This document shows, in pieces, positions 48,670 to 60,433 of a DNA stretch of 64,000 nucleotides. Made by a program: the position numbers and the translations under genes. Below the pieces are notes generated by a model. It was not told where the DNA came from. It ran no database searches and was given only the letters and a program-made list of their open reading frames with translations. This DNA is from Paragonimus skrjabini miyazakii (Eukaryota; Platyhelminthes; Trematoda; Plagiorchiida; Troglotrematidae). Numbering within the stretch: position 1 is the stretch's first letter; each line of letters begins with the position of its first letter. The DNA lies in assembly GCA_014338405.1 (NCBI GenBank), contig JTDE01001099.1, forward strand, positions 71,552 to 135,551, in the 5' to 3' direction.

Positions 48670-50310
48670 AATCTACTCTCGCGGATCGCCAAAAGTGTAT
48701 GTCTGCTTCATGAAACATTAATGTGTTTAGTGTTTGATTCCTACGTAAGTGAAGACCAGCTGCAACGGTTATGTTTTCTTCGCTCTCTTTCATTCAGTTT
48801 TCTACACAGTGACGAACAACCCAACACGACAATACCATAGAGAACAGTGAACTAAAGACATAGCATTTGAGACATTTCTTACGCTCTGGCAACCCTACGC
48901 ATATGCTTCAGGTGTTTCAGCTGTCGAAGCGTGTTACAGTAAACTGTCTGCTGAAAACCAACGTATTACTATTCGGTTATGGTGAAAAACCGTCAGTTAA
49001 AATCTTTAGAATGACTTCTCTTCGGCGGTTGCAAATCTCCATTTGTTTAATGGTTAAAATTCCCCATTTTCTGTATATTTGTTTTCGTGAGCTTTAAATG
49101 CATTGGAATTAATGTCAGTAAACTTTTTCCCGAAACCACTCGATCTTTAAAAACGTCGCCAGCTGGTTTGTGGTGAACTGTTTTTAACTTGTGCAGTTGA
49201 TGGTGCCATTATACGTAAGTATCTTAGTTCACTGATTCACCCTAGTCTGTCTAATCACGTTCAGAATTATACTTTTGCAATAAATGCTAACAGTTTGCTG
49301 ATTGTCAGATTACGTTGTTCCTAACAAATTTTCATACACTTGTCAAGAGAAAAATAATATGTGTATTGCCGTTCTTAATCCAGCATGCAAATCTCAGTTA
49401 AACGTCAACATGTCTTGAACTTTTTGGTCTAGTGCTAACGAATGTCTGGTGAACTTGTTCATTTGTAGGTTAGGTCTGTTGCATTTTGGTCCTCGGCTCT
49501 GTCAAAGGGAAGAATCATTTAAATCTGAAGAAGCAAAGCGCAACAACCGGAAAAGACAAATTGAACGAAAGTCAAGAGTAAATGGTCCTGCATATCTATG
49601 GGCAGTTATTGCTTTGAGATGCCATGTGACGTTTGGTATTCTACCAACTTAATGAGACGGATATTTCTACTTATAAACTGATAATAACGTAGGCCTGACG
49701 GTAGCTCGATCGTTTGCATAGGCATCTCAACCGGTTTCTTTAAGACTTCTACGCGGTTTTTAAAACCTATCTCAACGGCGACTTTTGTTCAACGTATTTT
49801 AACCAAACTGTGGTGCTTAACCGTTTTATCTTTTATTGTTAAGACAGATTACTCCTAAAAACTAATCGTTTAATTGTCCGAAAAAAATGTAAATAAGATA
49901 TTGATGATTAGCTGAGTGACCCGTAAATGATGTATAAAGTAAACGTAGGCTGTTCAGTTTCGGATATTAGTATTTGGTTAATGTATTCTGAGATTATGAA
50001 TAATACTTAACGCTAGCGTTCGGGTGCTATATTTTGCCCTGCCAATCGGCATCAAGATATAGTTTCTGAAAAGTGACTCCCATAGGACTGTGGTATGTTA
50101 CTTTCGGCGTCCAACACCAAACAAAAATTGACATCTTTCACTTTTCTGTGTTTAATTAACATCAACGTAATTTACCAATAAAAACAACGAAAAAAGTAAG
50201 CAGAGCTTTGGCTGTTCCGCTGCGTGCAAACGCACCTCCCAAGTTCTGTCATTAAATTGTAAGTGGCGTTTAGCGTAAAAATGACGTAATTGACTCCTTC
50301 ATGGTTGTAT
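48670..50310. other. Intron or intergenic
   Basis: AT-rich, no supported exon. A plus-strand frame at 49449-49652 has a basic peptide but no confirming splice pair. Confidence 0.35.
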
Positions 50311-50316
50311 TAGTTA

Positions 50317-50532
50317 TCAAGCGCAGCCATCACGGACCAAATACTTTATAATATGCACACGTTTCAAACGGCTGCGGCGCACAAAAGAATTTGAGCACCC
50401 GGACAGAAACATGCGTCGAAGAGTATCATTATTGGATTGGCCACCAGTAAAACATTTACTAATAATCTCTGGAAACAAAAGTCTTCTTGGAAATAGAACC
50501 TTCGTGCCAACCGTCATATGCACGCAGATTTT
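50317..50532 (-). CDS. Exon candidate, unrecognised
   Basis: The acceptor GAGTGGGATTTTTAG precedes a frame open for 71 codons to TGA at 50319-50317, in phase 0. It reads KICVHMTVGTKVLFPRRLLF, then PEIISKCFTGGQSNNDTLRR and a basic tail (FVRRSRLKRVHIIKYLV). Composition is protein-like throughout. It does not phase-match the best donor of the exon at 50.8 kb, so either an exon is missing between them or that donor is wrong. The true 3' end may be a donor inside the tail. Confidence 0.38.
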   Translation of the reverse strand, partial: KICVHMTVGTKVLFPRRLLFPEIISKCFTGGQSNNDTLRRMFLSGCSNSFVRRSRLKRVHIIKYLVRDGCA

Positions 50533-50723
50533 CTAAAAATCCCACTCGGTGTTCACGCTAAATTAACACTGATTTACGTAATGTCAGAGAGACTCTTAAA
50601 AACTTCAATGGAAGGACATTCTCCGGTCAGACTCAGCGAGATATGAAATCCGGTTTACATCTCAGTCGTGGAATAAGTTTATTTTTATTGGCACAGACTG
50701 ATATGATGTCTGCAACGGTTTAC

Positions 50724-50864
50724 AGATTTTTGGAATGAAAATCTCTTGACCAAGAAACGCATGCCAAAATTTCAATCTGGGACATTTTGTAATGTTGGGT
50801 TGAGTTCTGACACCATGAACTGTTACGCTTGGTTTTGCCAGCACACTTGCGAACACACTACTTA
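50724..50864 (-). CDS. Second exon of the 51.5-kb gene model
   Basis: The acceptor CTCACTAATCTCTAACAG is followed by 141 bp open in a frame entered in phase 1, which matches the exit phase of the exon at 51534-51357. It reads SSVFASVLAKPSVTVHGVRT, then NITKCPRLKFWHAFLG and FIPKI, including an N-glycosylation sequon (NIT). The donor is ATCT|GTAAAC. The frame stays open beyond it to 50662, so a longer exon is possible. An extracellular domain would fit the upstream signal peptide. Confidence 0.42.
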
Positions 50865-51356
50865 CTGTTAGAGATTAGTGAGCCTGAATAAAACAAAAGG
50901 TTTCGCATAACCTGCTGCTTCATAGAAACTTGGAAAACATACTAACTCACCTGGAACGGTGCATATATTTCATGTAACTAGTGATCAGCTAAAATGCTGG
51001 GTAAAACCTAATCTTTTTGAAGTCATGAACCAGCAGTTTTTACTGTGGACAACTGACGTTGGAATATGAAATCGAACGGGAACTATTTCAGCATGCAACC
51101 AACACTATACGCAGGGCAAATATTATGGAAGTAGTTCTATTTTTAGAGCATAAGGTTTCTTGGTAAGCGGTAGATATGTTTCAGCGATGGTTTCACTGTT
51201 AGATAACTAGTGGAATGTTCAAGATCGGTCAGATTTATTGCTAAGGCACAGATTCGATGATGACACCCGTTTACACGTCCATGAAGTCACACCAGAGAGA
51301 ACGATTTCGAACATTTTGCACTGTCTATTTCTGTTGACTTCAGAGAAAACACCTAC

Positions 51357-51534
51357 TTGGTTGTTTATAATCGGAGAGAGGGGTTTTTACATGTGAGGAG
51401 GAATCATTGTGGTTCACCAAAAACAGACCTGGGCAACACATCTCGGACACGGTCACATTTTGTATCAGTATGCAGGCAGTTCCGAAAACGCTTATAGACA
51501 GAAGCCAAACGAGACGGATGGACAAAAACGACAT
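51357..51534 (-). CDS. First coding exon with signal peptide or membrane anchor
   Basis: ATG at 51534 opens 59 codons ending at the donor CCAA|GTAGGT (intron from 51356). The N-terminus MSFLSIRLVWLLSISVFGTA is a good signal peptide or signal anchor. It is followed by a sequon-containing segment (NVTVSEMCC, NHNDSSS). Exit phase 1 agrees with the next exon candidate at 50864-50724. Together they suggest a secreted or type-I membrane protein on the minus strand whose further exons may be those at 50.5, 48.6 and 48.2 kb. No family could be named. Confidence 0.45.
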
Positions 51535-51539
51535 GTATC

Positions 51540-52685
51540 TTCAAACGCGAGTAATTCAACAGTGTGTCAAAACGAATTGTAGATAAATAACCAGCTTACA
51601 TTGACCCTTGAACATATGAGGTGTCAGTAATGACCATGTACTTTGCCCGCGCTCTCTAGAAGAAATTAACTTTCAGGAGGAAATGCAGTCTTTTAGGTGA
51701 ACCATTCACAAGAATATGGAATCTTAGGAGAGTTACATCTCATCTGTTCTTTCTCGGCTACTTATTAGTAAAATTCTAGGAGATAAAGTATTTTTAGCAT
51801 GCTTAGTCGATAAGATCTATTGGAAATGGACAGCGATATTTCACTCAAAATAGTTGATCTGTGCTCTGAGTGATTCAGTCAGCAGAGAAAGGTCTGTAGT
51901 TCGTTCTGAGCACGTCAGAGCTTTACAGAGATTTATCTACTTAGTTTGTGGTCAGCCGTGATTAATTTTTGCATCTAAAACATTTCCATCCGCACTCAAA
52001 GAGTTTCAGATCACCTGAACGTGCTTGTTTACCCCACGTACTACGACATGCGTTAAGTATCCTGTCCAAATTCAGTTTTTGTTCTCAGTGGTTAAGTGTA
52101 TGATATGGGACCCGGAGTTTATTCATCACGTTAACTTGTGGGATGCCTTACTCTAATGTGAAAACGAGGCACCTCAATTTTATTAATCATCGAACAGCTT
52201 GTGTTTAATGTGAGTTGTAATATATCAATGAAAATTACTCGACTTCTTTCCACCCAGATCTATTGGAAATGTCGAACTATCCAAACGACTCAACTAATTC
52301 TAACGAAGAAATCCACTTGAAATACAAGTATCTCATTCTTGTACTTCAAACAAATATAACACGAACTGATGAACAGCAGCAAGGGATTTGTTTACTTCAC
52401 TTTACGTTGAAAGCCATTGACCTGTGATCACCACTTCCAAGTTTAAATAAACTTTCCTTCTAGTATATGTAAACTTAAATTCAAGGAATGTACTGAATTA
52501 GATGCATCCAAAATGGACAGCATCCAGAGTTAAATAAACGTTGGTTATTCAGCCGGACGCAGTAAAGTGGACGTTCTAGAAATTGCTGTGTTTTTACTAC
52601 CAAGCTGATCCCCGGCTGACTATCTTAAAAAAAACACTTCACTGATCATTAATTCAACCGAGTCCAAATGTGAAATTTCCGAGCT
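51540..52685. other. Non-coding stretch (possible promoter side of the 51.5-kb gene)
   Basis: AT-rich with no ORF or repeat recognised. It would contain the promoter if the 51.5-kb exon is the true first exon. Confidence 0.35.
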
Positions 52686-52693
52686 CCTGGCGT

Positions 52694-52773
52694 GGCTTCG
52701 TAGCTCAGCTGGTAGAGCCCTTGCTGCGTTGAGGCATGGTGTGTCTGTCGCTGGTTCGAATCCAGCCGAAGCC
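52694..52773 (+). tRNA. tRNA-like sequence, probably a pseudo-tRNA or SINE head
   Basis: The acceptor GGCTTCG/CGAAGCC is perfect (7 bp). The D stem GCTC/GAGC is perfect with loop AGCTGGTA, and the T arm GCTGG-TTCGAAT-CCAGC is perfect, so A and B boxes are intact. The middle is wrong: no 5-bp anticodon stem forms in the expected place, and the region between D and T arms is 31 nt, class-II length. Pairing at the ends extends outward (CGTGGCTTCG with CGAAGCCATG, 9 of 10), unlike a mature tRNA. I therefore favour a tRNA-derived repeat head over a functional tRNA. Confidence 0.55.
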
Positions 52774-52779
52774 ATGACT

Positions 52780-54170
52780 TTTCACAGTTGGGTCTCATCT
52801 AAATTCAGCATAACTTACAACTACGTGTCGCCGTGCGATCCCATCTTTTACATAACCTATAAACTTTGCCTAATCCATAAAATTATACCACGGTTATCAG
52901 TTAGTAGCAGTGAACACATGTTAGGTAGACTGCGTGGATATTCACCCGGTCGCATCACCTGTTTCGTCAGTCACAACGAATGCTTGTTTGCACCTGCATA
53001 GAGCGACGTGTGAGATAAATGTTCGGTCACATTTGTGCCGGATTGTGCTTGGATTAACCCGACCACCCAAAGGTTTGTTTATGCCACCACGGAGAAAATG
53101 GATATTTAATCTGAACTAACTTACTTATTTACGTATTGTTAGCTTAACATGGCTATCTTAGACCACACTGTACCAGTGATCTTAGGTACACAGCGACACG
53201 GTACAGACGTTCGCTTCATCGACTGTGAAATGTTTTCTGGTGAATGGATTTCTCATGAATAAACTAACATCCGACACTTAGACTATTGGAATGCAGGCGG
53301 TAATAAAATAAAGTTACGCGTTTAATTTGTCATGTGGCAAAGATACATACAAAGGACGTGAACGACTATGGCAAAAACGGTGTAATTCAATTGCCAAAGT
53401 TTATGTGACTTGTACCAGCCCGATTACTCTGTTAGCGAACTCTATAATTCAGACCCCAAGCAACAGCCTGTCTCGAACGAGGTGGAGTTATTCAACATGA
53501 ACTCATACAATTCTTGATAAGTGACGATAATATCTGAACCATTCGATTATCGTTCAGCTGACATGCGTACTATAAGGCACCTCGGCGTTTGTTTTTCGAC
53601 CAGCGTCAGTCTCCTGTGTTTAAATTTCCAACAGTAAAATAGGACACGTGCGCAACTGGATTGGACTGCGACGATATCACTGTCAAAAATGTTGTAGGTT
53701 TAGTGATTCTGCCACTTTTGCAGTTCGCAGATCATGTTTGACGATGTAAAAATCACTTCGCTAAAGACCTGAAAGAATACTGACTTGTACCGTGTGCACG
53801 AAGGTCCACAACTTCACTTCAGCACGTGCACTGCTGATGTGGGCTGTATTTCATGCTAAATACAGACGACTCTTAATAGGACAGTGCGAACCAGTGCTAC
53901 AGTATATCAAAGTTATTGTCCCAAAACGTTACTGTTTGCCACACAATATAGGCTTGCAAAGCTTCCGTGCATCCTTTCATGGAAAGGGCAATTTGGGCGT
54001 TTTGACAGCGAGAAAGTCGGAAGTTGCAGAGTCAAAGCGTTTCATAGTATAATCCAACAGTCAATACACGAACAGAGAAAAGTAATGAGGCCAAATACTC
54101 ATGCACATTCGAGTTACGTTTGATGCCCAAAAACGTGAAGTTATCAGAGATGAAATACATGCTACAAAAT
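52780..54170. other. Non-coding stretch
   Basis: Possibly the body of a repeat headed by the tRNA-like sequence (to about 53100), but no second copy exists in the window to test this. The rest shows no supported exon. Confidence 0.3.
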
Positions 54171-54172
54171 TG

Positions 54173-54318
54173 CTAGTGAAAATTTCCCACGCGAATATAA
54201 CTGCACCACCGTAATCTGTAAGATTTTCCAAGGTTGATTTCCCTTTCAAAATCCCGCCACGTTCTATCAACAGGTATTTTAATTTCTGTACGGTAAAGGC
54301 ACCAGTGTGAACAGTTTT
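54173..54318 (-). CDS. Third exon of the 56.7-kb gene model
   Basis: A very good acceptor (CCCATCATCTTTTGTCCTACCAG) is followed by a frame entered in phase 1, matching the exit phase of the exon at 55447-55315. It reads NCSHWCLYRTEIKIPVDRTW, then DFEREINLGKSYRLRW, with Cys and a sequon suggesting an extracellular position. The 3' limit is uncertain: the frame stays open to 54173 but the composition suggests an earlier donor. A second frame through the same bases also looks protein-like, so only phase agreement favours this one. Confidence 0.38.
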
Positions 54319-55314
54319 CTGGTAGGACAAAAGATGATGGGAATTGTGAGGATTTGTGACTGATGGTCTTACATGCGATCACTCGTAACCGCACGGAAGT
54401 GTTTTGTTGATACGTTACAAGTATACTAATACCTTAGATGTTAAATATACAGATGGAGTCTTTTTAGACTATACTGAGGTAAAAATGATGTGGGCCCTGT
54501 TTGTAACGACTGTGGTATCAGTTTTCAACAGGTGAACGAAGAAGCGTCCATAGTTACATATTTTGTGTGCACTAGGGAGTATAGTTGTCGAATAAACTTC
54601 AGTTCGTGTATTAATTAATTTTTAATCTGAACGCTTCTCTTGATAAGCCGAAAGTAATTTTCAATGAAATCACTAGCTTCGTCTTAATTTCCTCGGGCAT
54701 CATTTCATATCTGGTTGCTAATACAGTTGTGCCAACGGGGCAGCCTACTGGCTGGTTCAGTTGCACATGTGTTGGCATTGTTTCCAGTACTCGTTATTGA
54801 TCTTCGGAAGTAGTTTTTGAACAGTTAAGCAGAACAGTCATGCAGTGGTGTCAGAAAGTTTTCCCAGGCGCCAGAACTCCTGGAGTTATCATACTTTCAA
54901 GGTCATGGATAACCTGAACGCATGGATTGTCTTCATACTCCTGCCATCTCCTACAGTGTCATTGCACATTGGGACCTATGTTTGCCCGTTTGAGGTGTTG
55001 ATTAGCCAAAACATACGCGAACGAACCAGCTGGTCTACAACACAAACTGCGAGCAGTTAGTATCCACGCCTTTATGGCTAGCATGGAGTAATTCTTTTGG
55101 ACTAACTCGTAGAAAGTAAGATGCCAGGAATTCGGGTGGAGAACCGTGGCGAAGAACGGAGTTATTTTTACAAACGATTTGATTCAACTGAATTTATTTA
55201 GTCAATTATAAGACATGTGAACCAGAAGTAACCAAAACATCTCGCAAAACTGAGGAGGGCCTGATGAAGTTAGTTGGAATGTTGAAGAACTAGGTGGAAA
55301 AAAATCAGACTCAC

Positions 55315-55447
55315 CGGAATACTGTCGACTCTGGTAGTAAACCTCCATGAAGTAATCATGGGCTTGTTGTATAAAAATGTATAACCCGGGCCAGATATAT
55401 GTGATCTCCGTTTCATCACTGGAGTTGCTTATAAAAGTCAACAGTAT
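55315..55447 (-). CDS. Internal exon, 133 bp, consensus splice sites
   Basis: Acceptor TTTCGTTTCGCATTTAG and a perfect donor (ATTCCG|GTGAGT) bracket a phase-0 entry, phase-1 exit exon. It reads ILLTFISNSSDETEITYIWP, then GLYIFIQQAHDYFMEVYYQS. NSS is a sequon. Of the unrecognised exons in the window this has the best paired signals. With the signal-peptide exon at 56728 upstream and the exon at 54318 downstream, phases are compatible throughout. Confidence 0.5.
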
Positions 55448-56529
55448 CTAAATGCGAAACGAAATTTACACTGATTAACCTGTAGTATGTAAGTGATTGG
55501 TGGAGTTCAAACTGTTGGTGACAAAACCATTGCGCTTCATGGCAAGTGACAGCTTGGGGCTCCATATTATTTTCCTCAGGATTGGTTGTTCAGTAGTCTT
55601 ACCATTCTAACTCAGTGATAAGACATTTTTTAGCACACTTGTTCAATCGTAGTTAAATTAGCTTATTATGATAACCTGCCATTGAACAGGAGGATATTTT
55701 ATTATTATTTCACAGTTCGAAAGTCCAGCATGCTCAATCGACTGTGAACGTTTCTTGCCTTGCCTAATCTCAAAATGGACTTGATTGAAAGGTTACTTTA
55801 CAAAAGAAATGATAATCACCTCCTTTATCCGGAGATTTACAACAATTTACCGTCATGGTTAGTATGTTTCCCTGGTTTTGTTTGTGCATATCTTTGAATA
55901 TTACAACCAAATGAACACACTTCAACTATGCTGTTTACCAAGTACGCAACAATATAATCAAGGACCCTAGAGGCCTATACAGCTCACGTGAGACAAGTGT
56001 GCGAATTTTCCCGTACAGTTCACAGGTGAAAAGATTTCGAATTGCACAGACTTATATTTATGCTTACAGACCATAGCACAATTTCCAGTTGACTTCCTTG
56101 GAGATGAAATGAAAGCTCAAAATTTTGAAATAGCGTTCGTTATAGCCCAAAATAAATTGAGTGATCAGCCCATGATAAAACCCTCAAGTTTACAAACCTT
56201 CTACTCAAGAAGTTCAATGCCAAATATGCTGCGTTGTGTATCTCATTTGATGGAACAATCTTCGAAGAATCTTACTTGAGACATTTTAGGAAATCAACTT
56301 TTTGGGACCCCCAATCTCCAGAAAGAGAAAGTATAGGATACTGCTAGGACAACAGTAAGCTTGCTTGTATGCTGACCGCATGAAGGATCACTAAGTTATA
56401 TCAACCAGCTTGTCGCCGTGATCTACACCCATCACTAGAACCCAAGCTGATACCAGCTTGTTTTGCCGAAAAATAAATATCAATCAACACAATGTTGAAG
56501 TGTTAGCTGAATGAACAGTGCACTATTCA

Positions 56530-56728
56530 CAGCAGGTGTGCTGTGAAATTGCGCAGTGGCATTTGTATGCTCATTTGAGCCGACGAAATTCACGTCACTC
56601 AGCCGCTCAACTAATGACCACTGACTAGCGTTATCTACGGCTTGCAGTAGAAACAGTTTGCAAATGTCATCGGAGTATCCATAATTGAGTGAAAGCATCA
56701 GACAGATGAGGAAAAACACCAATACCAT
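56530..56728 (-). CDS. First coding exon with signal peptide
   Basis: ATG at 56728 begins MVLVFFLICLMLSLNYGYSD, a textbook signal peptide. A mature start with CKLFLLQAVDNASQWS follows, then ERLSDVNFVGSNEHTNATA, with two N-glycosylation sequons. The frame is open to 56480. A phase-0 donor candidate GCT|GTGAAT near 56535 would match the phase-0 entry of the exon at 55447; the site is only moderate. The product would be a secreted or membrane glycoprotein of unknown family. Confidence 0.4.
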
Positions 56729-56734
56729 GGATAA

Positions 56735-58770
56735 TGAAGCAAAGTTGTTATAAAGAGAAAAATGTGAACCTAATTTTCGAAATAGTATGCATAGTCCGCT
56801 TCACACGAGATGTTTAGTGAAACTTCTATTTGCTTGCGGTGATATAGTGAATGCTAGTTTAGTGTGGATGGGTGATCACACTGCACTACTCACACTACTC
56901 TTATTCAGCAGCAAGGTAGGAGCGTGGATTTCGTCGTTGAGGTAACCACGGGAAAAATACAAGAGACACCAGGGTTCAGTTTGGCGTGAAATGGTTGTCG
57001 GCACATAAAGGAACCGGGCTACGACAAACGTTGCAACCGGGACGTTTTGGAACCAAAATTGTTTGTTGGTTGTTGTGTTGAAACGCATAATCCGTGTACG
57101 GGTTTTCCAATAAACAACCCTTGTGCCGTATACGTTTTTGGCAGAAGACACTAGTTTATTCTAATAAAGTCAAGCAGAACCAAAGAGTGAGTCAAGGTTG
57201 CTTGTTTATTACGTGGTTGATAGCAGTACTTTTGTTTGCGTCTCAATGCTTTCAGCTTGATTGCGGCGGTTTGTCGGAATGGCATTATGTGCAACAAAAG
57301 TGCAACTCTGGCAAGCGCGAAATTTTGGCATTCGACATCTCATCAAGGCCTGTCGATTGAATGAACAGGCAAATAAAAATACTGAGATAAGTCAGCTTGA
57401 TTTCATTTCAACATTACGAGCTAGTACATACTGGACAGTTTCGTGCACCATGTATAAGATCCTTAAATGGATTGTGACATAAAATTACGAACTGATCATT
57501 CATTTGATAAGCGTAAGTTTGAGAAATATAGTGATGCGCTAACAACTGAGTTTAATGCGACGCTATTAAAGTAGTTATCGTCGAGTGTACTCTGTCAAAA
57601 TAAATTTCATAGAAAGTGGTTTTTCATAATTTTGGCTGTGACAAAAGACAGACCTTCGAAACTTACCTACGTTTATGCAGGTAAGCAATAGCTATTCAAG
57701 AGTGGTTATTATACATGGTACACAAATTTGTTAAGTTGTTAATTATCTAGTGTTACTTTTGTAACAAAAGTAACCACGTTGTGGCGTACAATTAAGGTTG
57801 TTCGCCAAATTAAATCAAGTTCGGAGAAAGTCCATCAAGTATTGTTTGATAAACAATGCATAACGCTCACATTTTGATTTGTGTCAATCTATCTTAGTGG
57901 CCTCAATAAGTGCAGTAGTCTAAAACCAGAACTGTCCGATAGAATGTTCATTTAGTCGCCACTTTTTTGGTTCAAACATTGCCTATTGTAAGATTCGTGT
58001 GCACTCTAGAATGAAGCAGAGGCAGACCGAAAATCTTGTAAGGTTGTCACATCCATATGCGTTGTGTAATTGATTGACTTTGACTAGGTGTTCGAAAAAT
58101 AGAGTAGGCAGTGATAAATGGAAAAGGAAAGTTGTGACGCAAAACAGTCAAAACATGGAACAAATCAGACTCCAGAGATAATTGACATAGATGTTTCAGT
58201 TAACCTCATGATCCCCGGTGTTACTTGAGTACTTCAAAGATACAGTCAGATATGTGATCTCATTTGTTTTCTGTAAGTATGGGAGTAGCAGTGAAATTAC
58301 CTTGTGAAATATTAACATTAGTGATTGAAAACCCGATAGACGACTATTGCAGAATGATAGCTAAATACTTTAAGCCAACAGGGCCATCTTTGATAAATCA
58401 TTTTACAAGAATTAACTGAAATATTCAACATATAACTCAGCACAATTTGATCGGGATTGCCTGGTATTTGTAATCTTTTGAGAAAAAAATAAAGAACGGT
58501 CTAGGGACTTTGTGACAAACAGTGAATTAAGATGAAGGAAAATGAATATACAAAGGGAACATAATACGCCATGGGCACCTGACACTCACCACTTCTGGTC
58601 AACTCAGATAAATGAATGATTCTATTTATCAAGCAGTTTAAATTTGGTACAAGTAATGAAAGTTTACGAACTCCAAGAATCAACCTTCTTAATCCACAAA
58701 ACCAACAAGATATTGCATCGCATGGAAAATGGAAGTATAAACCGAACGTAGATTTCCAGTGAGTAATCTC
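56735..58770. other. Promoter side of the 56.7-kb gene, then non-coding
   Basis: A plus-strand frame at 57170-57360 is hydrophobic at its start (CLFITWLIAVLLFASQCF) and Cys-containing, and an overlapping minus-strand frame at 56876-57151 is also open. Neither has paired splice sites. The remaining DNA is featureless. Confidence 0.3.
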
Positions 58771-58774
58771 CTAC

Positions 58775-58856
58775 TTGGTAAAAGTATCGTGTTATTTCTT
58801 TTTCTCTTGCCCAGTCTTTCACTGAACAGCGCAAAAAAGTCACATATGGGGTCGGT
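58775..58856 (-). CDS. Small internal exon candidate
   Basis: Acceptor GAGAGCCATTCTCTCAG and donor CCAA|GTAGGA bracket 82 bp open in one frame. It encodes PTPYVTFLRCSVKDWAREKE and then ITRYFYQ (phase 2 in, phase 0 out). The peptide is protein-like, but the exon is short and no partner is known. Confidence 0.28.
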
Positions 58857-58884
58857 CTGAGAGAATGGCTCTCAAGCAAACGTG

Positions 58885-60430
58885 AAAGCTATATTTTTCG
58901 TAGGGAAATTATCTGTTATGCTTAATAGAATGCAATGTATTCTTTTTCTGTTTAGAAATTACCATGTGAGGCAATTCGCTTTCTATTCAACTTGAAGGCA
59001 TTTTATCTGAAAGCAAGTTATCGATTAAGCAATGTCCCTTAACCTTCGTGAATTTTGTGGTTACAACCGAAATATACTTACATATAAATAGAGAAACATA
59101 TCATCGACAACTATCCGTAACTTTGTTTGAAATTAACAGGTTCATTACATACATCTAACCTTACATTGCCCCTTCAAGTTAAGTCAAAGCGTACTTTTGG
59201 ATGAAACATTCAGCAATTTCCGTGACATGAACATGTTTTTCTAATCAGAGGACTCATTCAAAAGATTGTCAGTTCAAAACCAAGTCGAACAACTTTAATA
59301 TAGTTGAAGATTTTCAAATAACAGTATATTAGAAAGTTGCTCATAAAATTCGTTACATTTATTGAACTTTTTCTATTTTGTCATGCAACCTCTTTTCTTT
59401 AACTATTTGTAAACGGTAGCATGGCTCGATGCACACTGAGCGACCTCAAAATAACAAGAAGATACTGAAAAATATTGACATCTACTACAGTTGAGCTACG
59501 GAGCACCGTAAAATGCGATTACGTCAAAATCAACGGCGTCTCTAACGCGTGTTACATAGAGATCTGAGTTCTGAGCATCTAAGAATGACTGTTCTTGGAA
59601 GATTCATTTTGAAACTCTGAATAGATACTTCAACTGCTTTTGCTTGACCATGTACGTCAGATTGATAATTCCTATTAGCATGGTTGAGACAATTGTCATT
59701 CGGAACTTTTCAGTAACTTGTTCAGTCGCAACTTCGTTCTCAGTTCAAGATAAACATCCATATGGTCTAAATCCACTCTGCGGAACGGTCCTTTATCGCA
59801 TTGGTACACCATAGCGAATGTCAACACACAAAGCTACGGCCCTCAGTTGTTTATGTCACACAGATAGTTCAGCTAAAATATGGCAGATTCTGTAAGTACC
59901 ATCAACATGCCAGAAATGTTTTTACCTCAAAGCATACGTTTCATCTACCAATTTGAAACCCACTCAAGCTAGCTTAACTACCCGCCTTGGCGGCGACACG
60001 CATAAGATACAGTTTATACTTTACCGAACACTCAACAATCGATCGGTATATAAATGTACCCGGCTTTGTACATCCGGCAGCGGTTTGTCATGACAGCATT
60101 AATGTCACAAAGATGCACGCAAAGTTTAGGTGTATAAAGCGCTAAACTAGACGCTTGAAAACCGCAGGTCACAATTGTTCCATTACTGTCGTTGGCTCAC
60201 CAATGCTTGTCAAACATGAATACGCACCCACAACGAGCTGTGGCAACACCTTGTTTTGGCTAGCCGTCACTCAGAAAAGTTCATCAGCGTAGTTAATGCC
60301 TTACTCTACTGAGGTGGTCGACGCCCTAAATCTACTGTGCAACGCCAATAACCATAGATAGGTGAAAGATGGTCTCGTAAAACATGTTTGGTCTTCTTCG
60401 AACCGTTCGTCTAGTCGACTACTGGCAATC
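58885..60430. other. No supported gene; may hold further decayed LTR-element sequence
   Basis: The part just left of 60434 is GC-richer than average and would be where RT/RNase H of the LTR element belongs, but I could not find their motifs. Confidence 0.3.
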
Positions 60431-60433
60431 ATA

